A DNA stretch of 64,000 bases from Acanthaster planci (Eukaryota > Echinodermata > Asteroidea > Valvatida > Acanthasteridae). The DNA is taken from NCBI RefSeq assembly GCF_001949145.1, contig NW_019091398.1:647894-711893 (forward strand), read 5' to 3'. The first letter of the stretch is position 1; each line of letters starts with the position of its first letter. The notes beneath the pieces were generated by a model. That model was not told the DNA's origin. It searched no databases and saw nothing but the letters and a program-made list of their open reading frames with translations. This document shows positions 1-15,400 of this stretch, piece after piece. Both the position numbers and the translations under genes were made by a program.

Positions 1-516
1 TTTAATAATATTTTTTCATAAACAAGAGGAGAGCTTTTTGCTCCACTCCATGTTTTGAAGGAGAATGAACGTCTGCCTGCATCTTCAAACTTGTAATTGC
101 ATTCCGTGCAGCATATTACTGAAGCTAGGTTTCCCAAGAATCTTGTACGATTTCAGTTTTTTTTTTCGTACTACAGGGTGATGCTGACAACGTAATTTGA
201 TTGTTGCCTTGCACGATGAATTTCCTTCAAAGGAAATCTTCTTTTATCTTACACATATAATTTTTTTTAAACAGAAACACTTTTCAAAATGGTTTGGTTA
301 TACCAATTTGCGGCTTTTCCTGGCGCTGAACTGGGGAGGCACGCTCTTTACGCTCTAAAGATGGCGACAAGCATGGCTTTAGAGTGTAAGTCTCTCTGCA
401 TTTTTTAGAAACATTGGTTTGTCAAACCATTGAGCAATGCCGCCCCACAAAACACAGCTAACAAATAACGTAGTGAGCAATATCGGCGGAGTTGCAAGTC
501 TCCAAAAGATCAGAGG

Positions 517-960
517 TAGGGCTGAATCAATTCGAAAAATTCCCTATTCCAATATTCGACCTTCAATTCGATCGAATATTCTGTCGTACCGACCGACAGA
601 TTGTTGATGAACAAACCATGTAAAATATCAGTGGCAACAACACACACAGTTCACATTATAATCAATAAAATAGCTTCTCACGTCTATGAATATCTCCAGC
701 CACGATTTAGCAAGATTTAAGAGGTGAACAATACGTCTTGCCTTATTGAAAATTTCTATTCCTTTTAACTTTTTTAATGAATTTACTTTTGAATCGTTGT
801 AAGATTTCTGTCACTTTCACTTGAAACTGCGTAAAACAAACCTCCATAGTTCAATTTTTCTCATTTAAAACAAAGCAAATTTTGCGTTTGAATATTCGAA
901 TTCGGATAATTGTATTCGAATATCCGATTATCGAATATTTGGATATTCAGCACAGCCCTA
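517..960. mobile_element. Short inverted-repeat element (MITE-like), TAGGGCTG termini
   Basis: The 444 bp element starts TAGGGCTG and ends CAGCCCTA, an exact inverted repeat. The inner ends repeat TTCGAATATTCGAAT-type palindromes on both sides. It holds no ORF. The flanks ATCAGAGG and AGTAAGAG are similar but not identical, perhaps a decayed 8 bp duplication as made by hAT-like transposases. Confidence 0.65.
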
Positions 961-2496
961 AGTAAGAGGCCTAAGGGGTTCGGTGAAAAAAATATATTAA
1001 CAAAAACAAAACAAAGAAAAAGGCTGTAATGGAAGCTGAAATCTAATCAGATGCATACAATGAAATTGTGAAAATAATCCCCTTGTGATATAGAGTCCTG
1101 ATATAGAGACAATACGAGAGTAAATGACACTGTAACACGCGCATTCAACGCCCCAACAATACAAGGATCCAAGAGTGCGACATAATTATTAACGTGGAAA
1201 GTCATGATTATACTGCCGGGCTGCCATGTTTCATAGCGATCACTGTTGCAGACAGATTTGTCATTGCGTGGCATGACACATAATACTCAGCCAACACAGC
1301 AAACGGAGGAAACCTCCGGCCTGGTGTCCTGCCGAACGGTACACGAATAGAGCGAGGTTATAGTTTGAGTCATGTGTGCGTTATATTTCGAACAAACCGT
1401 TTGTTAAGAATGGACTTGTTTGGTACAAACGGGGGATACAGCGGGAGAAGAGAAAGGGAAAAACGGAGAAGGTGGGGGTGGGACAGTGGGCAGTGGACAG
1501 TGAGAAAAAGGCGGGGAACTGAGGAAAATCTCCAGCACTTTTAAGCACGAATTCAGGCTCAGCATGTAGGCATTTTTCACTTCATTTCAGAAATCATGGT
1601 CAGGATGTCAGTCAGTTTTAATTTTCGCTTTCAATATTGCAGTCATTTAAAATGGCACCATCCCAAATGTTCTGCACTCTGCTTTCTGTCGGACTTACGG
1701 TATCTTTATTCCCATTTAAAACTGACCTTCGCGCAATTTGATAGTGCGAATTTTTGTCAGCTTCTGTTTCTCGCTGTCAAGGACTTTCGTATCTGATGAG
1801 ATTCCACCTGTACGGCGACCACGATAACCTGGTCAAAGCCCCATGCGGTGTGTTTCAGTGCGCGCAAATCCCTCAGGTTCGTCCATTAATATTCGTTTGT
1901 GCGCTTGGCCGCGCACCCACGCCCAGTATTGTTGCTTCGTGACTTGCTTGGCTATTTTACACTGTGCAGGTTTTGTGGCGTTACATATTATTTTGCATAT
2001 TACTTTACAAGAAGGAGCAATTTCGACTTCTGCATGAAGCAAGTATAGTGAGAAATGCAATGCAAATGTGACCCACTCTGTGAAAATGAGTCTTAAGTCG
2101 CTGGAGCCACTTTTGAGTAAAAAGTCCTTCAGAATAATTTTGCACAGTGTAACTCAATAGGAACCCATGTGCAGCATTTTTCACCATGGAGTATCCACTT
2201 TTATCAGGATGCCAAACTGAGTGATACATCAAAACAAGAAACTGAATTTGCTCTTTCCAATACAAATGAAGACTCAAAATGTGGATTTGGCGACCTAAGA
2301 CTCATTTTTGCAGAGTGGGTCACAAATATCGCAGTGTTATAAATTGTCACTCACCCGTTGTATCTGAACTCACTCCCAGCAAGTACAGCTTAATCATGAA
2401 CAGTATGGACTGTCGGGTTTTTTTTTCAGTAGATATATCAAGAAGAAAATCCCAGTGTACGTCATCGCCGTGGATTTTCATGGACTGTTTTTAGTT

Positions 2497-2565
2497 TGGC
2501 TTGGTTTAGTCCATTTTGGTTTGGTAGGTTTGGTTTTTGATTTGGTTTTTGGTTTAGTTTGGATG
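2497..2565. repeat. TTTGG-rich low-complexity tract
   Basis: Loosely tandem TTTGG and TTTTTGG units make up most of this stretch. No other function is visible. Confidence 0.6.
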
Positions 2566-5410
2566 AGGGCTTCTGCAGGGCTTTTCACTTTATGTTTTCT
2601 TCCACTTAGACAATGAAACCAAGCGACCAATTATCAGAGCTGGCGCCATCACGAATACGCTTATATAGTTCTGGAATCGATTGCCATATCGACGTAGCCC
2701 TCAGAAAGCCATTGACAAAAAAAGAAAGTCCCACTCGTTTAAAAAAAGGTTAAAAGTTTCCGTCACAGTAAGCGACTTGTATCATTTGAAGTTTCTATAG
2801 CAGCATTCCAAGGTTTAATAAGAGTTAAGACCTCCCTAAGTGACTGAAATCAAAGTAGAAAACAGACAGAATAAAGCATTCTGGCTGACGAGCTTCAACT
2901 TGGGTTTCTCACGGTAAAAACTGCAGGTGTACGCCGAGCAGCAGAGAGCAACAAAAATAGCGACTATGCTGTTTAGCAGGACGCCTTACCAATCCATATT
3001 TGTATGTACCGATGACTTCACAGTCACCTGTCTTATTCAGCTCAAAGGACAATAAAATCTATAGTGTTGGCGACTAATTAATATAGGGTCACGCTTGACT
3101 GAACACGCCCCCGAGAAACGACGGGCTAAATTTCTGCTCAAAAGATGCATAGTTTTAATAGAAAGTGTGCATGCTTCTGTTGTTGAGCAGCTCGAATAAT
3201 CGTCATCTAATAATAAACCGTAACGCAGCATAGACAGCAAAGCTTACAAAAATAAGAACACCAACCGTTCTGGCGTATTATTTGGTCCAAAATAGAACTG
3301 CAGCTATAAGAACATTTTTTTTCACTTCCCTTCGAAAAACAGTTCCTAGCTATCCAACACTAATGCATTTCGTTCTATAAAAATTCAAAATCGTTTCCTG
3401 ATGTAACACATCTATCCTTCGACACATCTGTTTAAGTCCGAGCTTGTGTTAATACAACAGGATTGTGCTTTGTAATGTAATCACACAATAAAGCCATGAA
3501 TTAAACTTAATTGTGTTCGAAATGTTGCAGGGATTAGCTTTAGAATTTGCTGGCAATTATATTCCAAGAGTAAAAATAGCAGGTTTCAAAGAAAACAGCT
3601 CACTGAGTGAGAATTTTAAGTTTCTGGACCACTTTTCTTTGATAAAGTTTTCTTCCACGAAAATGTGTCCGTTTTCCAAGAGTTATCAGCTTGTGCTTAG
3701 TACTACCAATGTCATTAATTCACACCATTACCGTATGTATGCATTTCGAGTCTATCGGCAGGCTTTAACCGATAAAAGCCCCGCGTGGCCTGTCCTCTGA
3801 AACGTAGTACCAGTAAATTGTTTCAATTATGCTATGCATTTCAATGACCAGTCAAATGCACCAAATGATCCTTGAAATCGAGCTTATCATGTTCCAAGTT
3901 AAAAATATTCACGCTTCATCTCCTAATTGTTAGTGTCCAATTTATATGCATAGAATTTAGCGTAGAGTGAATTAATGAGATGGACTTTAAGCTAGGGAAA
4001 CAGGTGTGATGAATAAGTGAGTATACGCCCCAGAGAGGTTATTTTAGTAAGACTATTTCTGCATGTTTAGGTCCATACCTTCTTGTACTGACGAAGAGGA
4101 GACACATTTTAACTTCGCACTCAGTCGCCTGTCGAATGGTGTTTTTAAGTGCACACGTACTGACGGCACCGAGCATGTTACTCCTATTTGTCAAAAAGGC
4201 ATTTACGCGTGCGAATGACCTGCGCATGAGCATGGCGCCACTGCAGTACCCCCAAAAAAAGCGTCTATTTTTGTTCGAGTGATCGGTCATGCGTGTCAAA
4301 GTGTCATAATATCTGACATGCAGGAGAACGCAGACGCAAAATAGTTACAAACCTTACGCCCAACCTGCTATACATAACCATTAGCTAACCATCAACCATA
4401 ACCATGTCCAAAGCTTAGCATTGACACAAAATGGTTTAATATGAAATTTTAGTTTGTAAATTTCTTTTAAAAATTTCCGGACCCTGTGAGCCTTTGTCAA
4501 ATAGCAATTGATCATTTACAACATCTTTTTATTTGGCTTTGAAATTTTTTTCCTCACTTTGTTGAGATGCATTCAACAGTATTTCTTCCAAGGGCACAAG
4601 GGCGATGGGAAAGAATGGCGCATTTCAAGAATTTGATCGTTTCCTAATCATGCTGTATTTTCGCCCTGAGTTGATTTAGGCGTTTACCGTTTGATAACTT
4701 GGCATACGGCAAGAAATATAACCATCAATTTTTGTAATTTCCTATTTTTATTTAACACACAACTATTGCTTAAATGACAAGTACACGAAGACCAGTTAAG
4801 TCCGTCAGACATAAACTTCTGATGTATGTATTTTAGTAACGTGGGAATATCCTTCCCCGGTCAGGTGAAAGTGCAGAATTTTTTTTTTCACCTAAACAAA
4901 AACCTAACCCCACTTTGATACAACTCCTGCCAGAATGCTTGACGTTGTTATCAACCCTCGAAGGCGATGTTTTGGCGTCGCGCAGGTTTACGTGTTACCG
5001 TTGTCATCGATACTATCGATTTTCAGTTCCAACAAGGGGGTCTGTCGTTCAAAACCCAATAATAATTTCTTCATTACCCTGGCGAATATGACATACATAC
5101 ATACATGAAGCTGAACTCAGCTCTGTTCATTATGTTTTGTATATCAGCAATATTGTGCGACCATACATCTCGCGCAATTTAGGAGCCCAAACCTCCAGCA
5201 GTTGGCATGGCAATAATTGATCAACAGGTTCCTTGTGACTTGGCGATTGCCATGACAACCGGAGACCAAGTGTCATGGCTGTGTAGGTCCTGATGTTGTC
5301 GCTGTACTGTGTGCGTGTGTATTTCGAGAGGCCTCTTCATAATACATAATTTGGGTCAGTGATGTAGCATTCTTTGTTTAACAGGCTATGCGTTTCCAAT
5401 ATTGGTTTTA

Positions 5411-5460
5411 TTTCCTTTTCTTGTACTTTTTTTCCTTTCCTTTCTTTTCTTTTCTTTTCC
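5411..5460. repeat. Polypyrimidine (TTTTC/TTTCC)n tract
   Basis: The run contains only T and C except for a few bases, built from repeated TTTTC and TTTCC units. Confidence 0.7.
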
Positions 5461-8400
5461 GTAAAGAATGTCTATGTTCGTCTATTGCGCTGCGTGTCAC
5501 ATAATCTTGTTAAACGCACATGCTGTCACTATTGGTATAACTAATGCGTCGCCACTCCACAACGACCAGCTTCATGGCACTGGAGACAGCATATCTGGAA
5601 TGCGCGTTGCGATCAGAGAATTATACCCCTTAAAAAGTTGCTATCAACACCAGCTTCTGTGAAAATTATTTAGAACAAAGGTTTAAATATCAGTTTGGAC
5701 CAAAGGAATCGGTGCGGCAAAACTGAAAAATATTCAATCTTCAACTTATATTTCACCGGAACTTGATTAAAGCCCGTACTATATGATCACTGATGGAGAG
5801 TCATTCTAAGGTGCTTGATCATTCCACCAATGCTAATATCAAGGACGAATATTGTAGTACGTGGTACCTTGAGGTTTCGTCCTTTTAGAGGTCACTGACA
5901 GGTCCAAAAAGACACGCAATGCCTAATTCATTTGCTTTTAAGGGAGCGGTTTTCACCCAGCGAAATTGAGCCATGTAGTCCGCGTTTGATGGATAGTTAC
6001 GGCAGCGCTGACATGCCCATCTTCTCTCCCTCATAAATCTTACTTCACTGGCAGTCCACAGTGGCGTCCCGTTTATTACGTCAGGACTTTAGAGGTACTA
6101 GCAGTCTGGGGTTTGTCGTCCATGTACAGTACATGCTAATAAGTCGAATCGCATGATATTTCGGCCAGCGAAACCTCCCACTCGATAGGTCATGCAGTAT
6201 GAGGTGTTTGTAATTGTAGGAACGCTTAAGGAAGGACTCGAATATAGTGTTTCTGTGTTTCCTAATGTTTTGGTAGTCCTTTCTATTACGTACGTCCTAA
6301 GGGTGGATTCAATTTTTTTTCCAGTGGGGGCTTGGCCAGTCAGATTTTGTTCATGGTCCATTGTAACAGTTGTGGACACGTATAGGCCTACATGTATAAT
6401 GCATTAAACCGTTACTGAGGTACAAATAATAGCCATTCTTTATACGGTGTCATCTTTTCAAATTATTACTATCATTGCGATTTCATTTATTATGTTTTGG
6501 GGTGTCAGAGCTGGGAGGGGGAGGGTTCACCCCCGGGACCAAAACCCCTCTCGATCCGCACCTACGTCCGTACTTTACTTCAGTCGGCATTTGCTGACGT
6601 TTTTTTTTTTGTGAAAGAAAATACCACCCAAAACTCGCCGTTAGATTGCACTCTTAATTTGTACTCCAGGAGTATCGCTTGTGACAAAGTGTTCCCATTA
6701 GTAAGGGCACAGACAGTATCGTTCACAACGATGTAGCTGTACACCTTTTTAAGAATACAGAGACCACGTAGAATTTTAATTGTGATCGCCCCCTTAAAAT
6801 TCTAATATAACTGGCGTGTTTGCAAAGATAGGTCGAAGTAATTTAGAGTGACAAGCACGCCATTTCTTGTTGATTCTACCTTGGTGGGAGCTAATGGAGA
6901 AAAAGGAGCGCTAAATGTATTTCCTGTCAGTTTTAATTCCAGTAGTCTGTAATTCTTCACGAAGCAAGCCGTACGGGTCCAAGTGGTTCTTCACGTCAGT
7001 CGGTGATTAAGTCAGCAAAAACAAATCTGTGATAGAAAGGTCACGTTTCAAACTAGACAGGCTCCTATGCTGCATCCGTTTCTATCCAATTATTATGAAG
7101 GCTCTTGTTTACGTGAGAAATCGGTTAAAGAAGTAAGGAGTAAACTGACGCCCGTCTTTGATTTTACTTGTTTCTTTATGCGTGGTAAATGTGATAAGAA
7201 TTTATGCATCCTTGTTTTAAAATGATGTCGACGCAAAACACGTGTGTCTTCTACTAAACTTAGCAATTACGCCGGCTGGTCGTCGTATACGAACGTTATT
7301 GCCCGTTTAGTACCAGGAACAGTCCGTTTAGTACCGCACTGATCCTCGATAATTTGTAGTCGATTGATTGAGGGACCAGACTGTGGATAAGAAGCGGCCA
7401 TTAGCTTCGTGGATCTTTCGCTTGACTGATGTCAAGTTGCACTAATTGGAACTGGCAGGGAGTGAGTTGTTTACTATGCCGTGGCATCGCAAATAGCAGT
7501 GAGGAACTGAGTGGCTAACCCTGGTAATGAGTTAATGTACCTGCCGTACCTAAGGACCGGAAACTGAACCCGAGAACGTCGGAAACAAGATCTCAGCGCA
7601 AAGCTTCCAGAATCGTAAACTTTGAAAAGCGTGTTTATTTATTTTCTTTCGATAAAGGGCACAAAAAGAAATTAAAGTTGATAAAAATAATATATACCAA
7701 AATTTTAAGCACTGTTCGATACACAAAAGCGACCAACGGATTATAGCGAGGCAGCTTGGAAAAGAGAAATATCACCACAACCACCAAACCAAAGCAGAAT
7801 GCAACGTGGAACAACAGACAATAGTCACAAGTCACCAATGATGGATATCAAAGATAATGAAATAGACGTCAACCTAACAACAACCCTTGACTCGAGCTCC
7901 GTATTCAAAACCCCTTGGTTACCTGCAGTGTTGCGGATGATGTTATGAACATTAAGTGCTACCTGTCGACATTATATCGCGACAACGATATGCAAAGCCA
8001 TAGCTACGAGGGAAAAGAAGATTGTTGACAAATAGGCCTTAGCTTAACTGGTTGTCTGACTAATAGACAATTTCGATTCCTCGCGCTTTTTGTAGACATG
8101 ACAATTCGCAGTCTAAGAAAGATTGATCAAAGCAGACATAAAACTCGGAAAAGAGGTGAACTTTAGAAGAGTGTACGCTTTTGTTGATTGTTTAATTCAG
8201 CCAAGCCTCTATGAAACAGCTGGATTTGCGTTTATATCCCAGCTGGAAACCGATTGGTTGTTTTAAGATCATCTGGTATTTGTAACGTGTGCCTTCCTCC
8301 GACAAAACTCTCATTTTACCTGTGTCACCTGGTACTGTTTTGTTAAGATATTTGATCATTCTGAAATCTGTAAACAGCTTCTTGGGTCTATCTGATATAT

Positions 8401-9492
8401 TGTATTCAGTTTTTGTGTCAGTTTTCATTCTAAACAAACATGCATATCATGTTGATACATGTATATTTAATTTTGGATTTATTCATTTAAAATACATAAT
8501 GTACAATGTAAAGACATAAACATAATATGTAAAGATATTTTATGGAATTTAGGCTTTCTTTACAAATGAATAATTAAAAAACTTGACTCTCTGACCAAGG
8601 TGTTCGAGTAATACGAACAACTAAAATATTGCTGATACAAAAGTGCTGTAATTAATGTTTAATATGTATATTTCTGCGGTTGTGTCTTAAAGGCAGCCAA
8701 TTCGACTACCAACCGTGGTTAACAAACGAGGCTTTTACAGAGAAACGCTGTTTAAAAACCGGGGCTGAAATGCATCATGGTATAACCTAAATTAGGTTAC
8801 TATACTAACAGCCTCTTGGCCATTATGTGGGGTCGTGTTCAAAATGAAGGGAAAAACACACCGGTTCTTTTCAGAACCCCACGTACTCAAAAAAGAGATA
8901 TATCCACGGTGCTACCGCAAACCTATCCAGTTTACTTGCTATCTCCACCATGAAAAGCTTCAAATCTCATCAAAACACGCTAAGTTCGGTCCAACTGGCT
9001 TGTGTATCATAGTGAGCAAGGAAGAGGATTAGTATTGTGGATTTCTTGGCTCAGATCACAGAGGGTACTTTTTCTTTCAAAACTCTTTCCTGTTGGAAAA
9101 GATAAATTTTTGAAAGGTTATGCATATTTACTACCCTAATTTGCAGCCCCGAAGCATACTTTAAGGACAGAAACTCACTCCCTCGGGTTCTTGATCAGGT
9201 AATACCATTTCAGTTCCATTTTAAACAGGGGCATTTCTCTGTAAAAGTCGCGTTTGTGAAGATTGAAGGTTGGATTGGCTGTTGATGGCTCACAGCAGCG
9301 TGTCGCTGCAAGGCCAAACCGCTCTATAGTGCCTGCTCCATCATCAGCAATTCAGAAAGCAACGGTTATCTTTCCTCGAGTCAAAGCACGTACGGTATAA
9401 GCTGGAACCAACCTGTTGTGAGAATGTCACGGCTCATTTGCAATTGCCTTGTTCCCATGACAACAAGTCTAGTGTATTCATTTCTCCTACAG

Positions 9493-12400
9493 CTGGCGTC
9501 CAACCTGATGTTGTACGCATGCTCCATGATCGTCGGCTGCATCGTGTTTTTAATGGCCGACAGGAAACAGAGGCGAGCGTTCGTGGAAACCAAAGCGGCC
9601 TTAGAGATCAAACTTACGCTACAGGAGCAAAGCACGCAACAGGTAAATTATTTAGCTAACGGAAATAATGGAAAGCACAATTTATTTCCCCGCTGAACTT
9701 TATAGGCTACTTCTCAGCTTGAATTTTCAATAGACCCAGAATTTTCTTAAGGAGGCTGTAGTTATTTCTTTCCCATTTACTAGGCATTTTGAATGTGTTC
9801 ACGCTAATCGATCGGTTAAACCCCCCCCAGGCTTTTGTTTCTTACAATTTCTAGCTTTGGGATTTTGCCTATGGGTTATTAAAGACCATCCAAACTGCAA
9901 ACAAAGCTGAGGATTGAAACACATAAGAGGTACAAACAGCCAGCGTGCTTTCTAACGCTCAATATCTGGTGTGTTAATTAAGTCAAATAGGCACTCCTCA
10001 AAGAGCACCACATCCTGTCACAATTGAGGCTGTCTTTCTGTTTACTCTTCGGACGTTGCTTAATATGTCTGTTAATTTATAAGTCAAGCCTGCTTGGTGT
10101 GTATACGCAAGCACTGAATATTATAATGCATGGCAATACCTCAGACAGACTGGCTCTCACGGGCAATATATCGGAGACTTACACGATAAGACACAGATTT
10201 AGCACTGAAAATAGAAAATATTATGCACAAAAAAAGCATTTCAACTTTAGAGGAACTTTACAACCATTACGGTCAAAGCCGCGTTTGCCATAACAAATAA
10301 AACTCGCGGTTTGGGTAAAATAAAGCAAGTTGCAGTACCAGATTATAGTCAAGTTGAATGGACTTCGTCAAATTGCAGGTTTTACTTTGAAGCTCAATTT
10401 ACCTGTATCAATAGACACTGAAGGTAATGCGATCCCAACTAACAAGCTGAATAACACTGCCAAGCGATTTGTTAAACCCTTGCCCTCCAATCTACTGCTA
10501 TAATGAATCCCACAATGTAGATTTGTCTTCGAGTGGATCAATACTTTGCCAGTAATAAAAAATCTTACCTTAGTGCTCTTATGGGTATGGATTACTGTAA
10601 GCTGTTTTGGTAAGAACAACGTAGCTGTTGGGTAAACCGCTAAACAGTATACATTCCTACCACACATTTACATATCTTCAGTTTCTCACTGTTTTATTAC
10701 CGTACAGGATATACGCTGCGGTTCAGACTGATACAGCTTATTTCCAATTAAAAAATTATGACATAAATTTATGTTTTATAGCTATTCCATATATCATTTC
10801 TTATTGTGTTGGGATATAATATATTATTTACCATAGCTTATGAAACAAGGTTTTACATCAGAAAATGTTAAAATGGGCATTGTATTAGAATATCCAATGA
10901 TGCCGTCCACAAACAGTGAACACCAGTCAATTTTTAGACTTCAAAATTATTTTTGACTTGAAATTTGCTAAAGATAGCGATGTCACCACACGCCGAACGT
11001 CTTATTTTTAATACCGTGTTCCACTAAAATTATATAAAACTTCTATTTTGAGGTACTGACAATGGTGCTTTGCACTCAGATTCCAATTACTGTTCTTATC
11101 CACAGAGCAATGTTTTGAATTATTGTGGACGGGGAGCTGTGGGGTAATAGCAAGAAAGGAATTCCCATCACCGTCCTCCGGAAATTAAAAAACACGCTGA
11201 CTCGAGGTTTTCAGCATGCCCACACAGGATTCGTGCAGCTCTTTTCACACTACAATTACCCCCGCCAATTGCAATATTTTTGCATGGTTTCTCCTTTGTG
11301 GTGCCCGACAAGAAATGCTACTCATAACTGATATGATCACGGACTCAGTAAGCTAACCTCGCATGGCCTTGCAAAGGCCTAGATAAAAGAAAAATTGCAA
11401 AGTCGGTTCTCATAAAACCTGTTTCAGGAGTGCTGAACGAGCATGATTAGTAGATTTTTTCCTTGTGACAATGACGGATGAAAAAGACTCAAATTTCGAA
11501 GCGCCCATTTCCAAACTCTTAAGAATTAGAATTTAAGGTTTACTCTGGAAGCCATCAGTGCAGCCAGCTTCTGCATTTGACATCGTTAGGTCTTGACTAC
11601 TACTACCGTCTGCACATGGGTGTTGTGGGTTTAGCTTGAAAATCATAACCTCTTGGGTCACTGACCAACTATTGCATGATCTTTTTATATAATTCCATCA
11701 AAATCTACAGTCTTATTTGTGTCTTACAAGTCACGGTTTTGAAAGAGACATCTATTCAGCGTGAGGTCCGAACTCCTAACGAGATATAACGAGACAAACA
11801 TCAATGATACACACATACACTTAAAGAGTATATGAAAAATACGAGGTAAACAAGCAAAGGCTTGGCATGCATGAATTGCCAGCCACGTAATTGGGAAAAA
11901 AAGTATGTGTATGAACAACGGTGTTACCATGGAAACCTGTAATCCAATCAGTCTGAAGTCACAAATGGTAATATTACTTGAAGCCACGTCAATAAGCAGA
12001 CATGGCTTAACAAGAAAGCGCTAGAATGAGAATCCGCATTTATATTGTAGCTGTCTCTCTACCCGGACCATCCTTCAAAAAGTTTCATCTGTAAGCTACC
12101 ACGTGATGTCTAATACTTGACGGTATTAATTTCTTGGATGGGAATTATTATGCGTGAAAGACGCATCAACTATACACGTTACGGGATATACATGTATATC
12201 ACAGGATATCATGTGGCGTCAAAGCAAAGAGGGAAAACCTTACGGTCTATGAAGGCATTAAACTTGGACATTATTTAAGAGCACTCACCGATGTGAAAAT
12301 TAAACTGAATATGCGGCGAAAGGTTGAAGTAGTGTAGTCAGCAAAAATATTATACCGGTAACACACTGAAACAAGAAGAAGCGTGCTAGTGACGAAATAT

Positions 12401-15400
12401 GGCACAGGCTACCTCATTTTCAAAGTAGAGAATCACCACTTGGCGCCTCTGCAGTTAAAAGATGATATGCCATGATAATTCTTTTCGCAATCAAAGATTT
12501 CATATGTTTATTGCTCCAAGATCCAATAGTTGTATGGCTTAAGGAAAAATTGTCAAACTAATCAAATCAAAGGTAGAAAAGCTCACCAGCCCCCTCATAA
12601 ATGGAGCATAATTTTTTGCAATCCCGTGATGATTATGACTGTGTGGTCGGGAAATCACTGATTTAGTAGTCTCTTGTTTCATTTCGAAGGTCTCTTGCAT
12701 TTGTCCAGCGGCAAGTGAAAACCGCGACCGTCATAGTACGAGCGCTAGCGCCAAGCTGCCTGGCGTGCAGCGTACGTGCCCACTTGCAGTCGCAAGATTA
12801 GTTGTTTATACCTATTTTTCCTCGTTTCTGTCATGCCAGGAAGAGCTCCTGCTCTCTGTATTGCCCAAGCATGTTGCTGACGATATGATGAAGGACATGG
12901 GTACGGTCAACAAGGGACAGTTCAATAGAATCTACATTAAGAGACACGAAAACGTCAGGTAGGATCTTTGCTGCATGTGAGGTGTTAAATTGAGATGCCT
13001 TCGAATGCAACACCAGGCTAAAAAAAACCACACACACAGGTATGGAGAATCTATTGTGTGAGCAGCTGAAGCATCATCGACCTGTACGACCTGACAGTGG
13101 TTGTTACACCTTAAACTTTCACATCTATAACCGCCGCCCCCCCAAGAAAACAGCCCGAGGTTTGAGATATCTTAGACCACATGCAATATGGGAAATTTCG
13201 AGGCCTTCTTGTTTTGTTTTGTCTTTTGTTATCGCAACTGGAATCATAAAAATGTCTATTAATCCTGGGAGGTCTGAAGTACACCGAACAGGCGCCCCCT
13301 GCCAAGGCGCTGAGAAAGTGTCTCGTTTAATGAATACACAATGGAATTGTACGATGCACTAGTCACAGCAGGTGACAATTTAATGGAAAAGAGAATAATT
13401 GAGCGTGTGGTCCACAGATAATTGGTTTTTATAATTATGTAGACGGTAACTGAAAGAAAAGTCCCTAATATGCATTATGCAGATAGCTGAATTGTCCAAG
13501 GTTGGTGTGAAAAAGAATATCAAAGCCGAAACAATCGTATCTAAAGCGCGGATTTAGTCGTTTGCAGTACTTAAGTTACAATTCGTACGTGAAGCATAAT
13601 CGTACAAAAATACCAAAAAGGTTATTCACACACCGTAACCAAACGGTCACCGCGTTAGTGTACTACATATCTCATAAAGTGATCCATTTATGTACCTAAT
13701 TTCATCTCAGCACGCAGCCACACGGATCCATACCACTTCTTACACTTCTTTCCTACCTGCATGTGCGACAGATTCTTGAAAAACACGTTTTGAGGAGCCA
13801 AGCTATTTTTTTTCCCACATTTTGTAAAAAGACATCTTCATCTGGAACATTCCAACTTCTACACGAACGCCCCTTTCAATGAACTTCGGCTGCGTGCGCA
13901 TTATGCCATGCCATGATGAAAGATCCGACAGATTGCCTCAAGGAGACGCGTGAAGTTTGAACCTATTGATCCTTTGTCGGTTTGTTGGACTATTGCGTTC
14001 CACTCAACTGTCCTCGTAAAGATTCAGATTTCATATTTGATGTCAGAGAATACTTGAGCATGATTTTTTTGCCGATCAACATTCTTGGCTCACGATTGTT
14101 TACGAACAATCGCATGCTCCCGAACAGTTTGTTTCCATACCTATCGAGAAATTTAATGTTTCCCGAAAGATTGAGCTCGAGTCAAGTGTTATGGACAAAG
14201 TTTGTTGCTGATCGTGCAGTTAAATTCACACTTCGCAACAGACGACAGCTTTTACAACGGACGTCTTGGCCATTTACAACAACAAGAATTGCTTCCGGTC
14301 ATAAAACTGGTACGTTTCATAATAGGTTGCATAAAAAAAAACTCGACAAAGCATACTTGGCTCTGGGAAATAGCATTTCATAAGCGTGTTTTTTGAGACA
14401 TGAAAGATTTCTTTTCATTTTTGGGGGGATACACTGAGAAAGACATTCAGTACACGAAAGACGCACTGGAACATTTGTAGCAAAATACAAATGACGCAAT
14501 ATTTAGCCAGCTTCCGCTAGATTACAAAAGAAAAGAAGTTTCTGCTGAGGGGTTGGATTAATCATTAACCATTTCTACTGAAAAGGCAATCGGCGCCTGT
14601 TCTGAAGGATTTATTTTCGTTGGAATTTTCGGAGTCCATCTTGAAGCTTTCCTCAAGTTCACATTTTGGACGTCAGTGTTCTACATAATAGTGTTTTTGA
14701 CTTGCCATTGATGCGCTGCGGTATTACAAGGAAAATACACACATCGGTTTTGCTATGCGAATTGAAGCGAAGGAAACTGTTTGGAAACAAACGTTAGAAA
14801 TGCTGAAACAGTTGGCGACGTATTGTGGTCTACTGTTGTCTCATTCTTTGTCTACATTTTTCGTTATACACTCTTCTTTTTTCTGAAATTCATAAATTTA
14901 CGAGGGCTGGGATGTTTATTGTGGCGGTCCTCTATTTATTTAAGGTCTGACACTGCATTCAATTAAATGAGGCCGAAAATAATTAAAACCCTCTCTGATG
15001 CAAAAGGGCAATTGGTGTGGTGCACTTGCTGAATTGAAACTGTGAATCGCAGTGCTTTTGGACTCAGAGGTCAGTATTGGTCGGCTTATTATATTGCATA
15101 TTGCAGCGACTGCGACGTCTTTATAAGCGGCCTTCACTCTGCAATGTTTTTACCAAAGGCCCTCCGGGTTCCTTGATAAAGGACGAACGTGTCACATAGA
15201 AACGTTCTTATCTGACTTTTAAGACACGACGAATATAATTGTTTAATTATTATGAGAAAGATCCCTTGAAGGGTTCAAGAATAGGCCTACTTACAAAACC
15301 TGATGTGGAATGGTCCAGGGCAAAAATTTCATTGAATTTATTATTAAGGTGGTTTACATTTAGCGGTTGTTTGGACGTCATGTTTGTTGTGCTTCAAATT

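Larger units (their letters stand above)
1..9492. other. Region upstream of the first recognised cyclase exon
   Basis: No exon with coding character and good splice signals was recognised in this 9.5 kb on either strand. It is either intron of the adenylyl cyclase gene or sequence before it. It contains the TAGGGCTG element at 517-960 and simple repeats at 2.5 and 5.4 kb. Small exons of the missing N-terminal half could have escaped notice. Confidence 0.4.

Noticed and set aside
274-390. Possible exon with a good acceptor (TTTAAACAG) and donor GTAAGT
   Set aside because: The only open frame encodes no recognisable motif and does not resemble the missing cyclase N-terminus.
7635-7838. Hydrophobic 67-codon minus-strand frame
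   Set aside because: It is AT-rich (Phe/Ile/Leu by composition) with no splice context; hydrophobicity is expected from base composition.
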